64,000 nucleotides of DNA, taken from the NCBI RefSeq assembly GCF_032854445.1, contig NC_088296.1:23875604-23939603 (forward strand), written 5' to 3'. Positions 62,261 to 64,000 of the stretch are shown here, piece by piece (positions within the stretch are counted from its first letter, which is position 1; every line of letters begins with the position of its first letter). The position numbers and the translations under genes were made by a program. The DNA comes from Liolophura sinensis. Lineage: Eukaryota > Mollusca > Polyplacophora > Chitonida > Chitonidae. Under the pieces are notes generated by a model. That model made no database searches and was not told where the DNA came from. It saw only the letters and a program-made list of their open reading frames with translations.

Positions 62261-64000
62261 TCAACGGGCGTAGTCGAATCGCTGTACTCGCGTTGATCCC
62301 ATACGAAAACGAGGTTTCGAGTGCCAAACTTTAATTTTCAGTCAAAATTTTTCGGAGGTTGGAAAGGGGTGCAACAAATAAAACGCCCTCTTTCCATTTT
62401 TTGCACTTACACATTGGTATCACCTGACACGAGAACACTACACTCGGGTTACACACTTACGTGGATTCAAATACACACAATATAATTTGATACAACTGTA
62501 CTCGTACTATGAAGATACAAAGAGGAAATTACATTTTATTTCTCCCCTTCTGAAGAGCTCTCTATCATGTCCTTTTGCATTCCTGCGTACATTTTTAGCA
62601 CACGAAGCATTTTATGCCTGCCAGTCCCGAAAAAATGTCATAAAATAATTATTATGCTGAAAAAGAATGTCTCAAATATATAATGATATTTGACATATAT
62701 TTGAATGAATCGCAAGAAAAATGCCCCACCTTGTATAAAAAGCACCAAATTATGTATACTAAAGTGACTGATTCATATTAGAGATTTAGCTGTTGTACTG
62801 TTATACTTTAATAAAATGCAAATATATGTATAGAAGATACTTGAAAGGCTCGTTGTACATATGTCTAGTGGATATCACTGTTATATCCTGAATAGCAACA
62901 CTGTGAAGTTATTATTTAAAACAGACCAGTACCTTGCCCTTGACTCGTGCTTTTGTGTGAGAATATGTTTGAGGACAATAGTTTGACGTTTTTGTTTGGG
63001 GGATATTTTATGCACTCCAAGTTGTAACAGTCTGTTATACTAGTTGTCTTAAATAAAATTTAACAAAGCCTTTTGTCAAGTGGGATGCAAGTTTGAACAG
63101 TATCTCACACCGTGTATTGACTACAGAATTGCGATATCATCGACTTGTGGTTTTGTTTACCTTTAAATGAGGTCAACAGAGAGAGATACCTTGCCCTGCT
63201 ACATCTAGATAAAATGACGTGGAACACTCGGCCGCTTAATAGAAGACGGAACGAAACGTTGGGGGAGTTATTGTGGGCAAATAAAACTCTCAGAGATTAG
63301 TTCTCATCAAGGCAACCCATAAAATGTGCTTGAGAAATATTAAATAAAACTTAAATTTGACTTTCGCATGGGTGAGTTTCTAAGTAGCCTGAAAATTATA
63401 CCTGTAGTGCTATAAACTGACCGTATAAGTTAACTCTGTGGCTACCAATGTTTAAATCTATCTTATGTATCTAGCTGACTTTTCTTGAGGACTCCTCCAT
63501 TCTTATTTTATAACAAGAGGACAAACTGTTCCAGACAAAAGGTCAACTTCTGTGTAGATATGAAATTCTCCTGTGAACACACAGCTAAAAACAAACATTT
63601 AGCCGCTTACAAAAATCGGTCTAGCAGCAGTTAACCCGTTCATCGAGCATATACAGACAATGGACGAGTCAAGGGAAAAGTACGACTCTGTATTGTTGGA
63701 CGCATGCGCGACTTCTTGTGTGGAATAGAGAGCCTGTGTTATTGAATGAATTCATTTTTGGCTGATGCCATTCTTAATTCTGCCAAACACCAGCGAAGTC
63801 GCGAGACAAATAAATATCTCGTGACTCTACCTGCAACCCTCCTGTAGTCAATAAATGAACATCTGAAAACCGTAAAATAATCTTTGTGTTCTTTTCCTGT
63901 TGATTTGTTTTTCATTTCATTGTTCTTTAACGACACACTCAAGGCTGATTATGACGGCTGTCAATGTTCAAATCAAAATCAGTCATAAAATTTATAAAGC

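Larger units (their letters stand above)
60332..64000 (+). other. HDC 3' UTR and downstream flank
   Basis: AT-rich, no recognisable coding exon. It includes a reverse SINE-B near 61935-62260. The remaining short open frames have no identifiable product. Confidence 0.6.

Overview
The window is animal nuclear DNA: AT-rich, intron-dominated, packed with tRNA-derived SINEs and tandem arrays. It carries essentially one recognisable protein-coding gene. That gene is a histidine decarboxylase (HDC, pyridoxal-phosphate group II decarboxylase) on the + strand. I could assemble 13 coding exons by eye, from an ATG at 1935 to a stop at 60329-60331. The protein resembles invertebrate Hdc more than vertebrate HDC, including a long charged C-terminal extension. 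Together with the SINE type this suggests a lophotrochozoan, most likely a mollusc. The species cannot be named from sequence alone.

Layout: 1-1934 is upstream and 5' UTR sequence. Coding exon 1 (28 nt) is at 1935-1962. Intron 1 is about 43 kb (1963-45137) and holds SINEs, a MITE-like inverted-repeat element, a compound TATG/TG microsatellite and several minisatellites (77, 41, 127, 54, 42, 34/21 and 35 bp units). Coding exons 2-13 lie between 45138 and 60331. Their introns also carry SINEs, a LINE 3' fragment, a 300-bp inverted-repeat element and a 40-bp array. The 3' UTR and flank follow from 60332, with a candidate poly(A) signal at 60548.

Three points deserve attention. (1) Exons 2-5 contain single-base indels against the conserved family sequence (+1/-1, -1, -1, net +2), while exons 6-13 are perfectly open. 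The indels sum to zero, so the spliced length is a multiple of three (2136 nt), but exon 3 as written runs into a stop. This is either local consensus error or a damaged allele. (2) The 3' splice site of exon 8 and the first ~24 bases of that exon are part of a 64-bp minisatellite, so five identical acceptor sites stand in a row. (3) Ser at residue 353 (motif PLSRRF) is the residue that separates HDC from DOPA/tyrosine decarboxylases, so histidine, giving histamine, is the likely substrate.

No RNA gene other than SINE tRNA-like heads, no CRISPR array and no virus was seen. Most long open frames in the window are translations of tandem repeats or SINEs.
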